From Akebia trifoliata (lineage: Eukaryota > Streptophyta > Magnoliopsida > Ranunculales > Lardizabalaceae): a DNA stretch of 64,000 nt. The translations under genes and the position numbers were made by a program. This document shows, one piece after another, positions 22,954-35,183 of this stretch (positions are counted from its first letter, which is position 1; each line of letters begins with the position of its first letter). The stretch is taken from assembly GCA_017979445.1 (NCBI GenBank), contig CM030705.1, forward strand, positions 17,005,040 to 17,069,039, read 5' to 3'. Under the pieces are notes generated by a model. The model saw only the letters and a list, made by a program, of their open reading frames with translations, was not told the origin of the DNA and did not search any database.

Positions 22954-23391
22954 CTAGTAGCCTAATGGCAGTTCCTTCCTGTCTTGTTTTTCCAACATTG
23001 AGGCTATGTAAGCTAGGGCTTTTATATGTTTATTGTCTGTCCTTGGTATGTGCTCTATTCTGATTTCCCCAGTTCGAAGTAAGGCAAACCTGATTTTTTC
23101 CAAGAAGAACTGCATTTTAGGATCTCGTGCTTCAAATGTCTCGTTGACATGAGTAACTACTAGCTGTGAGTCATTATAAACTGTAGCCTCAATTACCACC
23201 AGCCCTGCCAATGAATTGAGGCCGAGCAGTATTGTTTCATATTTTGTTTCATTATTTGATGCTTTGAATCCTAGTGTGATTGCCTTCTTTATCTTGAAAC
23301 TACTAGGAGTAATTATCACCAGTCTTACTCCTGATCCTTCCAAGTTCAAAGATAGATCCACGTAAACTCTCCACCCTGGATGGTTGCTCAC
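22954..23391 (-). pseudogene. G1 second RNase H (Tat-type)
   Basis: An open 145-codon segment: WRVYVDLSLNLEGSGVRLVI, ASNNETKYETILLGL, VYNDSQLVVTHVNETFE and EHIPRTDNKHIKALA. This pattern matches the extra archaeal-like RNase H found only in Tat-lineage gypsy elements. Here VDGS reads VDLS and NEAEYE reads NETKYE, so catalytic-site residues have changed. Confidence 0.82.
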
Positions 23392-23553
23392 TTTTTACCC
23401 TTCTTCATCATGTTCAAGCTTTTCTACTAACAAATCTGCTTTTTTCTCCATTGGAAAGTTTGTTATTGCTTGACCTTTTAGCAAAACTTTGGGTTTATAT
23501 TTAAATCCAAACTCTGATAACTATACAACCTATTTTGCCATTCTGCCCAATCC

Positions 23554-24487
23554 CTATGTCTTTCTTAAGATAGACTTCAAAGGGTACTTTGTGATGACCT
23601 GTATTCGATCCGTTTGGAAATATGGTCTCAGACGCAAAGTTGTATAAATCAAAGTTAATCCCATATTCTCAATTATGGAATAATGTGTTTCTGTATCTGT
23701 GAAAGTCTTACTTAGGAAGTAGATGGGATGCTCTACTACTACGCTAGCCTTGACCAAGACCAAACAAAGCGTGCATTCAAAAATCATTAAGTACAGCCCA
23801 AGTTCCTCTTCAACTTCTAGTTTGGAGAGTATAGGTGGTCTACCAAGATATTTTTTCAACTTTGTGAAAGCTTGCTCATACTCCTCTGTCTATTTGAACT
23901 CGGTGTTCTTCTGCAATAGCTAGTACAAAGGTCTGTATTTATCTAAAGACATGAAAATGAATCTGTTAAGGGTTGCTACCCTTCCTGCTAACTTCTGGAC
24001 TTATTTATACATTTTCGGGGAGGGCATATCTAATAGTGCCATGATTTGGTTTGGGTTCGCTTCTAAACCTATTTTCGTAACTAGGTAGCCAAAGAACTTT
24101 CCTGATGTTAATGCGAAAGTACATTTCTCCGGGTTGAGCTTCATCCCAACCTTCCTTACTCGTAAAAAGACATCTTTTAGATCAGCAACGTGATTTTTCT
24201 TCTTCTTACTTTTCACTAACAGATCATCAATATAGACTTCTACATTATTTCCTAACAGATCTTTGAAAAGTTCTATTACCAACTTTTGATAAGTTACTCT
24301 TAAGTTTTTCAACCCAAAGGGCATAACTTTGTAGCAATAAAGCCTTTGCTCAGTGATGAAGGTTGTCTTCTCTTAATCTACTGGATTAAGTTGTATCTGA
24401 TTATAGCTTGAATAGCCATCCATGAAGGATAATCTTTTGTGGCCTGAAGTCATATCTACCAACTGGTCTAGTCTCGGCATAAGAAAG
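23554..24487 (-). pseudogene. G1 reverse transcriptase palm and first RNase H
   Basis: The segment 24001-24324 encodes MPFGLKNLRVTYQK and VEVYIDDLLVKSK; the YIDD active site at 24223-24234 is intact. NPEKCTFAL and KFFGYLVTKIGLEANPNQ follow. The segment 23554-23859 encodes YLGRPPILSK and PIYFLSKTFTDTETHYSIIE, the gypsy RNase H. The upstream RT part continues at 29837 beyond copia C2. Confidence 0.88.
24483..24487. repeat. Target-site duplication of C2, left
   Basis: GAAAG; repeated at 29837-29841. Rejoining G1 across it restores alignment with the RT of G2 (AAGGAT...TATGCC). Confidence 0.85.
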
Positions 24488-24612
24488 AGTTAAAAACGAT
24501 GGAGAGGAAGAGTTAATTAATTGATTAGTCTCAATTGAGCTTTAAAGGAAAATAACAAAATCTAATAATATGGAAAAGACTAAAAAGTCTTATAAAACAG
24601 AATTATTCGACA
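24488..24612 (-). repeat. C2 LTR, 3' copy
   Basis: Starts AGTTAAAAACGATGG on the plus strand and ends ATTATTCGACA. In element sense it begins TGTCGAATAATTC right after the purine tract. The other end reads ..AACT instead of ..CA, in both copies. Confidence 0.9.
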
Positions 24613-24626
24613 CTCCCTTTCAAGTT
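24613..24626 (-). other. C2 polypurine tract
   Basis: The minus strand reads AACTTGAAAGGGAG immediately before the 3' LTR (TGTCGAAT). Confidence 0.8.
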
Positions 24627-24777
24627 GGTACATGAATGTCAACAACGCCCAACTTGGACAAGATACCTTCGAAGGCGATTTTGTTAACACTTTTGTAAGA
24701 ATGTCAGCAAGTTGCTGAGATATAGGAGTAAATGGAATACAAATCTTCACAGAAATAATTTTCTCTCTAATGAAATG

Positions 24778-25333
24778 TCAATCAACTTCAATATGCTTCT
24801 TGTTATCATGCTGAACTGGATTTGTTGTTATGTTAATAGTTAATTTATTATCACAATAAAATGAAAAAGGGGCTGTTACGAGAAGATACAAGTCAACTAG
24901 TAATGTCTTGAGCCACAACAACTCACACACTCCAAGTACCATAGTTCTGTATTCTGGATCAACACTAGATCGAGAAATCACATCATACTTCTTACTACTT
25001 CAAGTTGCCAAGTTGTCACTAACTTTAGTACAGTACTTCCTAAATGGATCGTCTATCAATCATTGATCCAATATAATCTACATTTGTTCACATCTCAATG
25101 AAAAAATGATCATAATTATTAAACAAAATACCTCGACCAGGACATCCCTTAAGATATCTAAGAATGTGATAGACAACAGTAAGATAAGATGTTCGAGGCA
25201 AGTGTATAAATTGACTTACAACACTAATAACATAGGCAATGTTGGGGCGAGTCATAGACAAGTAGATCAATTTTTCTACAAGATGCTGACATTGGTCAAT
25301 ATCTGACAAATACTCCCTTTTAGAATAAGCCAA
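24778..25333 (-). pseudogene. C2 RNase H
   Basis: The segment 25088-25333 encodes LVEKLIYLSMTRPNIAYVIS and ILRYLKGCPGRGILF (end of RT). The segment 24778-24981 encodes SRSSVDPEYRTMVLGVCELLWLK and YCDNKLTINITTNPVQHD..HIEVD, the copia RNase H. A frameshift/stop separates them. Confidence 0.87.
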
Positions 25334-26110
25334 CCTATGATTCTACTCAATAAGAGTATCAACGGGATGAGAATCAAGCTGACCAGAGTTATAGAGTAAA
25401 TCAAAGACATATTTACGCTGAGAGATAAATATACCAGAGTGGAATTGCACAACCTCAATACCCAAAAAATAGCAAAGATGGCTAAGGTCCTTAATCTCAA
25501 ACTAATACCCTAAGTAAGATTTGACCTTGGTAATGCCAGCACTATCATCTCCAATAAGGACAATATCATCTATATAAACAATTAGAGTGATAATTTTTCC
25601 TTTGGAGTACCGCAATAAAAGAATGTGATAAGTAGAACTCTAGTGGAAATTAAACTGATGCATTACCCTAGTAAAGCGTTCAAACCATGTGCGGGAGACT
25701 GTTTCAGTCCATAAAGAGAGTGACAAAGACGACAGACATGTGTAGGATAAGCAGGTATGAGAAAATCAGGAGGTTGGACCATATAAACTTATTCTTGAAG
25801 ATCACTATTGTGAAATGCATTCTTGACATCTAACTAAAAGAGAGGCCATTCTCTAATTACGAGAATAGAAAAAAAAACTCGAATTGTGGTCATCTTGGTA
25901 ACTGAAACAAATATCTCCTGATAATCAATCCCATAAACCTGAGCATAACCCTTTGCCACCAAAAGAGCCTTATAACAAGCAATAGAATCATCGAGATTAT
26001 ACTTAAGGGTGAAAATCCAGCTACATCACACAGCCTTCCTTTTAGGTGAAAGAGGAACAAGTTCCCAAGTCTGAGTCTTTATAAGAGTATTCAACTCATC
26101 AATCATAGCT
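25334..26110 (-). pseudogene. C2 reverse transcriptase
   Basis: Fragments in shifting frames read TWELVPLSPKRKAV, GYAQVYGIDYQEIFVSV, LDVKNAFHN, CRLCHSLYGLKQSP and ITLIVYIDDIVLIGDD. The YIDD catalytic motif at 25565-25576 is preserved although the reading frame is broken around it. Confidence 0.85.
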
Positions 26111-27265
26111 GCTCGTCACTTAGGATGGACAATAACATCTGCAACAATATTAGGAGGAGAAACAACGGAAATAGAAGTAAGAAAGCTTTGATAGGAGGGT
26201 GAAAGAACAGAATTATATATATATATATATATAATTAGAAATATGATAAGTACAAGTACACTTACCCTTACGAGTGGCAATAGGATGATCATCACAAGAG
26301 ACAATAGGAGGCAGAGCTAGAGGCAAGAAAGTACGCTGATCTGGCATAGAAGTGATGGTCGTATTGCATGGTTGTCAAGAGTAAACCTGCAATGAAGGAG
26401 GTGCTGAGCTGATAGGGGGTGGAGAAAGAAGAATAGGCATGGGAAGATGAAATAACAAGAGAGAGGGATCATCATTAGGAGAATCTCGAGGAAAACACTC
26501 GGACTGAATATCAGTTGACCTATTATAATATATGGTATGTTCAAAAAATGGAAACAGCCCGAGAAATGAAACACTTTCGAGAAAGAGGATGATAACAGCG
26601 GTATCCTTTCTAGGTAGAAGAACAACCCAAAAAGATATATTTTATGACATCTAGTTCAAGTTTAGTATGAGTTTGACTAAGAATTTAAATAAAGTAGAAG
26701 TACCCAAATACTCGTGGAAGAAGTAGAAACAAAAGACAATCCAGATGAAATTGAGAGAAGGACATGACAAATTGAAAAACTGGGAAGGGGTCCAATTAAT
26801 AATGTAAATAGCAATAAGAACTACATCAACCAAATATGATTATGGCATATTCATGCTAATAGAGAGGGTACGGGCAAACTAAAAAATGACAATTTTTCCT
26901 TTCAGATCGATCATTTTGCTGATAAGTCTTAACTTTGAATATTTTGTGCTCAATGCCATATTCTAAACAAAGTTTCAAAATCTCACTATATGTGTACTCA
27001 ATACATTGATCATAATGGAATGTCTTGACAGTTCAACCAAACAAGGTAAAATCATACCAAGAAATTGCTTGAAGATCCCATATACTTTACTCTTGTATTT
27101 CATAAGATAGACCTAAGTGATACGACTATAGTCATCGATGAACAAGAAAAAATAATAAAAATCGATAGTAAATGTAACAGGGGAAGGACCTTACACATTA
27201 GAGTAAATTATGTCAAACATAGTAGGTGCAATAGTATTCATACTAATAGAATAATGAGAACGCAC
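26111..27265 (-). pseudogene. C2 integrase, heavily degraded
   Basis: Lies between the pre-integrase domain and the RT, where the integrase of a copia element should be. I see only short decayed pieces, such as a 60-codon frame at 26651-26833 (FIWIVFC..FKFLVKL) that may be out of the original frame. The (TA)n run at 26215-26233 marks later slippage. Confidence 0.55.
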
Positions 27266-28040
27266 CTATTTAGTTAATTGACAAGTTTTACATGAAAAAT
27301 TAAGTAAATTGTTATTGTGAGATAAATCAGAGAGCATGTGTTTCAAATATCCAAAAGAAATATGGCCTAAGTGTAAGTGCCAATGCATTGCAAGAACTTT
27401 ATTAGACTGACTACTATTACTAAACCTAGAAACAAAATGAGTGCTAGGTGAACTGGGTAAATCTAAGATATACAAACTATTAACTTCATGTCCAATGTCA
27501 ATCATCTCCTTTAACCCTAGATCTTGAAAGACACAATGAGAGGTATAAAACGTTACAATACAATTCAAATTTTTAGTAATACTACTAACAGATATAAAAT
27601 TAGTGTTAAGTTGAGAAACATGCAGTGTATTATTTAAGGATAAAGAAGGTATAATAGAAAATTGACCTTGGATAGCTATAGAAAGCAAAGAACCCTCAGC
27701 AAGGCGATCCTTATGATGACCAAAACAAATACTATAGATTTGAAATATGAAGGATGTACCAGTCATATTATCTGAGGAACCAGAATCAATAATCCATAGT
27801 CAGGAAATGGTGGAAACACTGTGTACAGATGCAAAGATACCTAAGTGAGTAAAAATAGAGACTAGTTGAGATGAAGTCTTTATCTAATTGAAGAATTTCT
27901 AAAACTTGTCAAGTACGACTTGAAATAGAAATACCAAATCTTAGGAGGAGGTGCTAGATTAGTAGTTTGTTGAGAGACTACATGAGTTAAAGATCCTTGA
28001 GTTTGCTGACGTTGCTAATTAGGATGTTTATGAAGTATAT
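27266..28040 (-). pseudogene. C2 protease and pre-integrase domain
   Basis: An open segment of 166 codons (27266-27766) reads MTGTSFIFQIYSICFG, LNNTLHVSQLNTNFISVSSI, then LGLKEMIDIGHEVNSLYILD and HWHLHLGHISFGYLKHML..CKTCQLTK. The last part is the GAG-pre-integrase zinc-binding motif. The preceding protease (DSGSSDNMT-like) lies near 27770-27800 with stops. Confidence 0.8.
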
Positions 28041-28860
28041 AACAATGAGCTTTATGTGACCCAACTTTCCATAATGATCACACTTATGTCACTGATGTGT
28101 AGGTAGAGACCCATTAGGAGGTTGTGGAGAAGGTAGGCAAGCAAGCATGATTGAGTGGTTTCTTGAAGAATTATGTAGGACAACTGTGCGACGACTCTCA
28201 TCAGCCAATACACAAGAATACGCAGTCTATAAGGATGACAACATATCCATACCCAATAAATGAACTTTCGCATACTAAAACTCATCCAAAAAATCGACTA
28301 GAAATTGAAAGATTCGATTCTTATCTGAAATTTAAACATATAATCCATCATCAAAAGGATCCTTCCACGCATACGAGGAATATAAAGTTAACTCTTCCCA
28401 TCGAACACGTAGTTGTGATATATATGTGGTGACTGAAGAGTCACCTTGAGAAAAGTGGGAAATCTCATACTCTAAGTTAAAAATGCGGACATTGTTTTGG
28501 CGTTGCGAATATATGCTTTTTGTCGAATCTCATATCTATTTTATTGTCGTAGAGAACATAAAACCCATATCAATATGTGATTGCATAGATGTAACTTGCC
28601 AAGAACGGACCATAGAGTTATTAGCAAACCATTGGGGATAAGTAGTATCCGTCGGTGCTGGTTGTTTTTCCGCCCCTGTTAGATAATCGATATTTCTTTT
28701 TCCACCAATAAACATTTCAATTGATCAAGCCCAAAGAAGGTAATTAGAACCATCTAATTTCATGATGGTAATTGGGATGCTTGGAAAGTCGATCAAATGA
28801 GAGGGAAGACCTCCTGATCCATTACTATTATTGGTGATCGAAGAAGAAAATGGTTTAGAG
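28041..28860 (-). pseudogene. C2 gag
   Basis: On the minus strand: KLDGSNYLLWA, EMFIGGKRNIDYLTGAEKQP, SMVRSWQVTSMQSHI, EYEISHFSQGDSSVTTYISQL and VLADESRRTVVLHNSS, the gag typical of this copia group. The zinc knuckle near 28050-28095 reads CDHYGKLGHIK and has lost two of its cysteines. Confidence 0.83.
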
Positions 28861-28894
28861 ACCAAAATAATCTATGTGTTTTGGTCTGAAGGGA

Positions 28895-29470
28895 GGTTAA
28901 ATAAATTTTTTTTTGTGACTACTATAACCTTCAAACAGTAAGGCTGTTGGGGTCATAGCCTCTAAACAACAGTTGGAGTGATTGTAACTTTTGAATGTAG
29001 GGCCTATTGTGTTCGCAGCTACTCAGTCACTAAAAAAAAAGGTTTAGAGTGATCGTAACTTCCAAATACAAGGTCTGTTGTGATCACAGCCACCCAACTA
29101 CACTTCTGCAATGATTACAGGCATCACAACCACCATAAAACTAGATTCTAGAGTGTCGTAACCTTCAAATAAAGGGGTTACTATGATCGTAGCCACCCAA
29201 CTGTACCTCTACAATGATTGTAGCCACCAAATGAAGGCTGTGACTACTATAACCTTCAACCAGCAAGGCTACTGTGATCATAGCCACTCAATTGCACCTC
29301 TACAATGGTCGTAGCCATCAAACGAAGGTTCTGCTATGGTCGCAAGCCTCAAACAACACTTTTGTTGTTGTCATAGATTCCAAACAACACATCTGCTGTT
29401 GTCGTAGATTCTAAACAACACCTTTACTATTGTCATAGATGTCAAATAGCCAAAAGGCTATTGCCGCAGG
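28895..29470. repeat. Minisatellite in C2 leader
   Basis: About 15 degenerate units of 30-36 bases, best seen at 29348-29450 as AACAACAC-TTT-GTTGTTGTCATAGATTCC. The block sits between primer binding site and gag, noncoding in all frames. Confidence 0.75.
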
Positions 29471-29698
29471 TTGTTGAAGATGGTTCAATGGCCATATTTT
29501 GGCTCAACACCTACAAACGAAAATAAAATATAACAACTTTGTTATTGTTTTAGGTTGTTGTGTCTTCTTTCGCATGATGCGATAAATAACCCTTGTAGTG
29601 GTGATATTTGAATCAAGAGACTAGAGGTGTGGAAGATGGATGTAAGGGAGGAGAGGGATGATGAAGTTTATAGCAAGAGAGAATGGGTCGATGGGGTA

Positions 29699-29711
29699 GG
29701 CTTTGGTACCA
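29699..29711 (-). other. C2 primer binding site
   Basis: The minus strand reads TGGTACCAAAGCC directly inside the LTR. It matches the initiator tRNA-Met site TGGTATCAGAGCC except at two positions. Confidence 0.78.
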
Positions 29712-29836
29712 AGTTAAAAATAATGGAGAGAAAAAGTTAATTAATTGATTAGCCCTAATTGAGCTTTAAAGGAGAATTACAAAGTCTAATAATATGGAAA
29801 AGACCGAAAAGTCTCATAAAATAGAATTATTCAAGA
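29712..29836 (-). repeat. C2 LTR, 5' copy
   Basis: A 125-bp match to 24488-24612. Ends ATTATTCAAGA where the other copy has ATTATTCGACA, followed by the duplication GAAAG (29837-29841). Confidence 0.9.
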
Positions 29837-30260
29837 GAAAGTTATCCTTAAGATAGGCTTTGTTTAGGTTTGTAAAGTTAATACAGACTTTAACTTTCCC
29901 ATTTTTTTTCTAACACTACTATAATATTAGCTATCCAATCAGGGAGCTGCACTTCCTTGATAAACCCTTCTTTGATTAGCTTACTCATATTTTCGTTTAT
30001 TGCTTCTCTGAACAATGGTGCTAATCTCACGGGCTTTTATTTTACAGGCTTGATAGCTAATTCCACATTCAAGTGGTGGCAGATCACTTCTGGGATGATT
30101 CCTGACATCTCTTATATGGACTAGTTAAAAATATCCCGATTCTTCCTCAGGCAGTCTGTTAGCTCTTTCAACTCTTTCGATGCCAATTTTATTCCTACCC
30201 CGATCTGCTTACCTTCCCCTACATTCACCACCTAAACCTTATCTAGGCATGGGGGTTCCC
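29837..30260 (-). pseudogene. G1 reverse transcriptase, N-terminal part
   Basis: On the minus strand it reads INENMSKLIKEGFIKEVQ, DWIANII and KMGKLK-VCINFTNLNKA, closely matching the RT start of G2 at 53270-53420. A region at 30140-30230 matches GVGIKLASKELKELTDCLRK of the protease-RT linker. Stops interrupt it, and copia C2 cuts it at 29836. Confidence 0.85.
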
Positions 30261-30399
30261 TAAGCTCTGTTTTCTCCTATTGTAACTATTATTGCTGGAT
30301 ATTATCTTCAGAGAGCTCTTTCTTGTCCAATGTACACACCTGGGTTGCCACCTGATCCCCTCGTATATCCCACATCCCTTGCGACGTTGGAAACCTTAG

Positions 30400-30780
30400 G
30401 ACCTAGTAGTATGTTGAGGAAATGACCTTTATTTCATGTGTCAGCCACCTGTTTAGGATGGCATTGTATCGGGAACTTGCTTTGATAACCAAGAACTTGG
30501 TCATCAAGGTCGTTGGTCTTGCCTACACGAGCAAGACTATTTCTCTCTATGATTGATTCATTCTCCTATCAAACCCAATCAAAAGGGCTCCCATTGAGGT
30601 GAGCATATTTTTACTAAAACCATTTTTAGAAAGGTGGAAGTGTACAAAATGTCGACAAAACTTTTGTTGTCGATCAACACCCTCTTGATAATGAAGGTGC
30701 CTAATAAAAGGTTACCACTAGTGCATTATAATGGTACCTCATTACCCCCTCCACATCCTTATCCATGAAAGCCATGGTCT
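30400..30780 (-). pseudogene. G1 protease
   Basis: On the minus strand: YNALVVTFLLGTFIIKRVLIDNKSFVDILYTSTFLKM. Relatives have VLIDTGSSVDILY, so the catalytic DTG reads DNK here (about 30667-30681). The retropepsin is dead. Confidence 0.78.
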
Positions 30781-31603
30781 GCTCTCCGTAGGATTTTGTT
30801 TGTTTTGTAGGCTGGCTTCTTGTTGTGTAAATGTGAACAAGGTGCTCTGCTTGCTGCCTCTTGCTTCTTTCATTATCCTTGCTCAGGCCTGACTTTTACT
30901 CTCTTGCTTAAGAACACGTATAACTAATGTCTTTCCATCTTGCCTTTCAATAGGTATTCTTAGAGAGGATTATTCCTCTGTTTTCTAGGCAGGTCTCTTT
31001 GTCTACCCTGTTCTACCAACCTTTACAAAAATCTTCTTAAGGCCTAATACCTATTAGTGGTGTGTGCCCGTACCTTGTGATACTCATTGTATCGCTCATC
31101 TCGATTTATTTGATCTTGAGGAAGTAGCGTTGGCCACCCACAATAAAGCTTATTCGCGATGAGTGGTAAAATCTACCTAGGGGGCATAAAGAAATATGTC
31201 CTCTCTCTTCTCTGCTCCTTATCTTGCTTGAGCGGTCTCTTCCTACTCTACTATTGTGGTTGATACTACTTGCTAGGCTTCACCACAGTATGTATTACTT
31301 TACTCTTTTCGACGAAATTTCGGGGATCATCTTCCAATCTAATATTTTTTTTCTCTTTCGAACAACTCGCTTAATATTTCTAGTTTCTCTTTCACAAGAA
31401 ATCTGTAAAACCCCGAGCTAGATGACAAAGAGCTTTTGAATGCCACTACTATCATTCTCTCATTGCAGCTCTTTAGGGATATCGCTTATTTCCTAAATCT
31501 CCTTGTATACTCTTTGAGACTTTTCCTAGACTGCATCCTCATGCTGAACAGAGCGTCTACGTCTCCGTTACTTTTCCTAATGCCAATGTACTGGGTAACA
31601 AAG
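30781..31603 (-). pseudogene. G1 gag, C-terminal part
   Basis: At 31486-31603 the minus strand encodes TQYIGIRKSNGDVDALFSMRMQSRKSLKEYTRRF, matching the G2 gag (51735-51830). The rest is the decayed gag-protease linker with a Lys/Arg-rich composition. The 5' side is cut by the insertion at 31604. Confidence 0.75.
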
Positions 31604-34600
31604 TGTAGACACCCCATTTTTGCATCCGCCTGACTTGGTGATCCGTCACTCGGTTGCTGTGGATTCCTAATGATAAGCACAAAGAACTCGAAAGCTTGAG
31701 AGAAGCATCCTTAAAATTCCCTTTTGTCTTCTAATTCTAATCCTTTCTTTCCCCTTACCATGTGACATAGAAGTACGCACGCTTAGGATCGCTACATTTT
31801 TTACCCTACTTAGTGAGTGTATACGCTTAGGTTCACTATACAGTTCGATAACTTAGAGACCTCGCTACGGTAAGAAAACATAACCTCGAGACTTAGAAAC
31901 AATCACGTTACGACTAAAAGAAACTTCACGCCAAAATTTACAAAAACGAACAAAAATCACAAAATGACCGAAATGCCCCTTGATGTTCAACTCTTAGAAA
32001 CCTCGACGCTTAGGAAAGCACAATTAAAGAATTAAAAAGACTTCAAGAAAAAACCTCGAATAATCAAAATTAAATTAAAATTTAAAACTAAAATCAATTA
32101 AAATTTGCAATCAAATAAAAAAATTTCAAATTGAAAATAACGATTAAATTAAAATTAGAATTTAATTGATAATTTAAAATTTAAGATCAACTTAAAATTC
32201 AAATTAAAATTCAAAATTAAATAAAAAATAAATCAAGTTAAAGGCTAACTAGCCAATCCTAATTAAAAGCAAAACCCAACTAAAGTCAATCAACGAATTA
32301 AAAAAATAAAAATCCAATCAAATTAAACAATACAATTTAAATTAAAAATTACACAATTAAAATTAAAATTAAACAATTAAAATTAAAATTTAAATCAAAT
32401 GACCGGTTAACAATTAAAACTGAAATAAAAAATTAAAATCAAATTAAAATTTTAAATCAAACTCAAATAAAAACTAATAAAACTCAAAATTAAAAACTAA
32501 TCAACCGATCAAACAAAATCTGAGATTTTGACAACAAGGAGCTACCAATAAGGTGAATAGCTTGAGATCGCTACTCCCATTCTCTCAATAGAAAGAAGGA
32601 AAGTAAGAGAACGTGTAAAAAAGAAATAGAAACAAATCTATCAAAATAGAAACTCAGCTTCTATTTAAATGGCTGGACGATTTTACAAGGTTGGTCTCTA
32701 CTGTCTCTCTTTCCCTTCTACTCATTCTCAAGTATCTGCAACACCTCCATCTCCCTCTTCTCTCGCTCCCTCACGTCCTTTTGGGCAGCAACCAAAAAGA
32801 ACAAAAGAAGGAAAAAGAAGAAGAAAAAAAAAATAGCAAAAGGAGAACATTATCTCCCTCAAACGTCCATCTTCTTCTCCATTAATCGTTCCATAGCCAC
32901 CCCCACTTTCTCTGCACTTCATCTCCTCCATCCTATAGCAGCAACATCCCTCAACCCCACTCCATTATAGTCCTTACAGCAACACCCAAGTTACCATTCC
33001 ATTGCAGCCCTTGTTGCAACTTTGTCAAGCCCCACACAGCAGTCCCACCTTCACTCACGTTCCACCATTAAAAGCATTATCTTCTTCACAGTCACCCCTT
33101 CACCATTAAAACCAGTTCTCTACATTTGCTCCATCTTTAATTCTCACTCATATTCTACCATTGCCAATGCTTGTCTTGTTACAAACCTCCATAGTCATCT
33201 TCTTTTAAGCGTTAATGCATCAGCTGAGCTCCCTCCACAGATTTATTTCAATTACACTCACCCTCATCTCAGACCCCTCTCACTATTAACTCCCTATCGA
33301 TCTTCGACTTTCTCACTAAAGCAACTGAGTATTCCTGAAGGAATCGCAGCATCGACAAGAATATGTTAGTCGTGTTTGGATTATTACTGCTTAGATTTTT
33401 TACTTCTTATGTTCTTTGGCACAACTTAGTAGCAGGTAATATTCTTTGTGTCTCTTTTCATAATGATTGCTTCATATCAATTTCGTAATGATTGAAGTCG
33501 AATCCAAATTGGATTAAATAGCTATTTAAAAAAATCCAAGGTGAATTCGATTATATGCTGAATTTTAAATTGATGTGTACCTGTTCTAAATTTGTTTTCG
33601 ATACCGAATGATTGGTAAAGAATTTTGAGTATGTGTTGAGGCTGAATTTTAAAGCAGGTGATGTTTTCTCTTAGCCTCAACATTGGACTTCCATAAAATA
33701 AGTGAGCTGGATGTTTTGTTATGATGAGTCAACTTGGTGTTGGTACTTTGATATGAATCTCAATACGTATTGCATATTCTGAATTTTAAAGACTTTAGGA
33801 TTCCACGTGATCATGACTTTTATATATGTGTGAATAGTTGATTCGCTAACTCGCAATGTGGCCAACTCACTAATTTCTATGCATGTCGAGAGTTTAGAGT
33901 TGAATTTTTCAATAAAATAAGCACGTGGGTTGATTCATTGATTTCTATGTACATTGGAATTTTAAAATTGATTTATTAACAAAATAGACATTGAGTTAAC
34001 TCACTGATTTCTATGTACATTGGAATTTCAAAATTGATTTATTAACAAAATAGACATTGAGTTAACTAACTGATTTATATGTGTGCATAGGAAACTAAAA
34101 TAGATTTTTTGATAAAATTGACACGTGAGGCAATTCACTGATTTTTTGTATACATAGGGATTTCAAAATCGGATTTTTTGATGAAATGGGCATCAAGTTA
34201 ACTCACTGATTTTTGGTGTACATTGAGAATTTAAAGTTGTTTTTTTCACTAAATTGGACATCAAGTTAATTGATTTGTGTGCATTGAAAGCCTAAAAGAA
34301 ATTTTTTTATAAAATGGACATGTAAGTTGACTCACTGATTTTGGTGGACATTAAGGTGTGAAAACTTATTTTACTTTTCAAAATGTTGTCAATGAGTCGT
34401 CTCGCTAATTTATGTTCACGTGGCAAAAATGTATTCTTGAAAATTCACAACTTGCTAATTTTGAAGATTTTTGTGTTTTTCATTGATTTGGTGATTTTCC
34501 TAAAATCATGATTTACTATTTTTGAAAAATTGATATTTGTAGCTAATTTGGGAAACCCAATTTCGATAATTTTCTAATTTGGAAAATCCTTTTTTCAAAT

Positions 34601-35183
34601 TTCGAATTTTGAAACCTCAATTTAGGAAATTTCTAATTTCTAGTTTAGAAATTTCTTGAATTCCAAAATTAGAAGTTTCATATTCCCAATTTTTCATTTT
34701 AGTCGATGTAGAAAATCTTTGTATTTGGATTTGTAATTAGAATATTACCAAGTGAACTTTTGGAACATAGGATGGAATTGAGGCTTTTTCAAAATTTTCT
34801 ATTTTTTTGCGGAAGTCGAGAATCATGTAATACTTAGTAGAATATTGGCCTTAAGATTTGTTTAGCACATTTGGTATAATTTGATGATGATGGGACCTTA
34901 GCTTAACTTTAGTTTTTACACGTTGACCGTATGATAGTTTGGATCGTAGTAGAGACCGATTATCTCGATCGGGCGGGTTTGATGCTTAACACATTCTGAA
35001 ACCCGTAATCTAATCCCTTACCCATTTATCTTATCGTGGACTGACCCAATCCATTTTGAAGTTATTTATGGTTCCTAGACCTAAACTAGGTGGCAACTCC
35101 TTATTCCCTAAAAATCCCCAATTTACCAATCGGACTCGGACCCCTATCCACAATTTGGTGGAAAATGGGTCGAGACAATTTCA
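31604..35183 (+). mobile_element. 3.58-kb solo-LTR-like insertion in G1 gag
   Basis: Starts TGTAGACACCCCATTTT, a typical beginning of Tat/Ogre LTRs, and ends GAGACAATTTCA. It is flanked by CAAAG (31599-31603) and TAAAG (35184-35188), a 5-bp duplication with one mismatch. It contains no coding remnants: an AT-rich block (32030-32520), a pyrimidine-rich block with a possible TATTTAAAT promoter near 32660, and a tandem array (33780-34430). The first ~500 bases match 41146-41655. A long solo LTR left by recombination is the simplest reading. Confidence 0.72.
33780..34430. repeat. ~62-bp tandem array inside the 3.58-kb LTR
   Basis: About ten units with variants of ACTCACTGATTTCTATGTACATTGG, each followed by AATTTMAAAATTGATTT and AAAATRGACATNGAGTTA. 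Two adjacent units near 33955-34075 are almost identical; outer ones have drifted. Confidence 0.85.

Larger units (their letters stand above)
24488..29836 (-). mobile_element. Ty1/copia element C2 with 125-bp LTRs
   Basis: A 5.35-kb minus-strand element inserted in the RT of gypsy G1. LTRs are 24488-24612 and 29712-29836, both exactly 125 bp and closely similar. Duplication GAAAG flanks it. The coding order gag, pre-integrase, integrase, RT, RNase H is that of copia; the frames are broken by many stops. The leader between primer binding site and gag contains a minisatellite (28895-29470). Confidence 0.93.

Noticed and set aside
26215..26233. Promoter TATA element in the TATATATA run
   Set aside because: A simple (TA)n slippage run inside a dead integrase; no gene downstream.
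33022..33369. 115-codon plus-strand frame
   Set aside because: A Ser/Pro/His/Leu-rich reading of the pyrimidine-rich block inside the 3.58-kb LTR; no protein motif.
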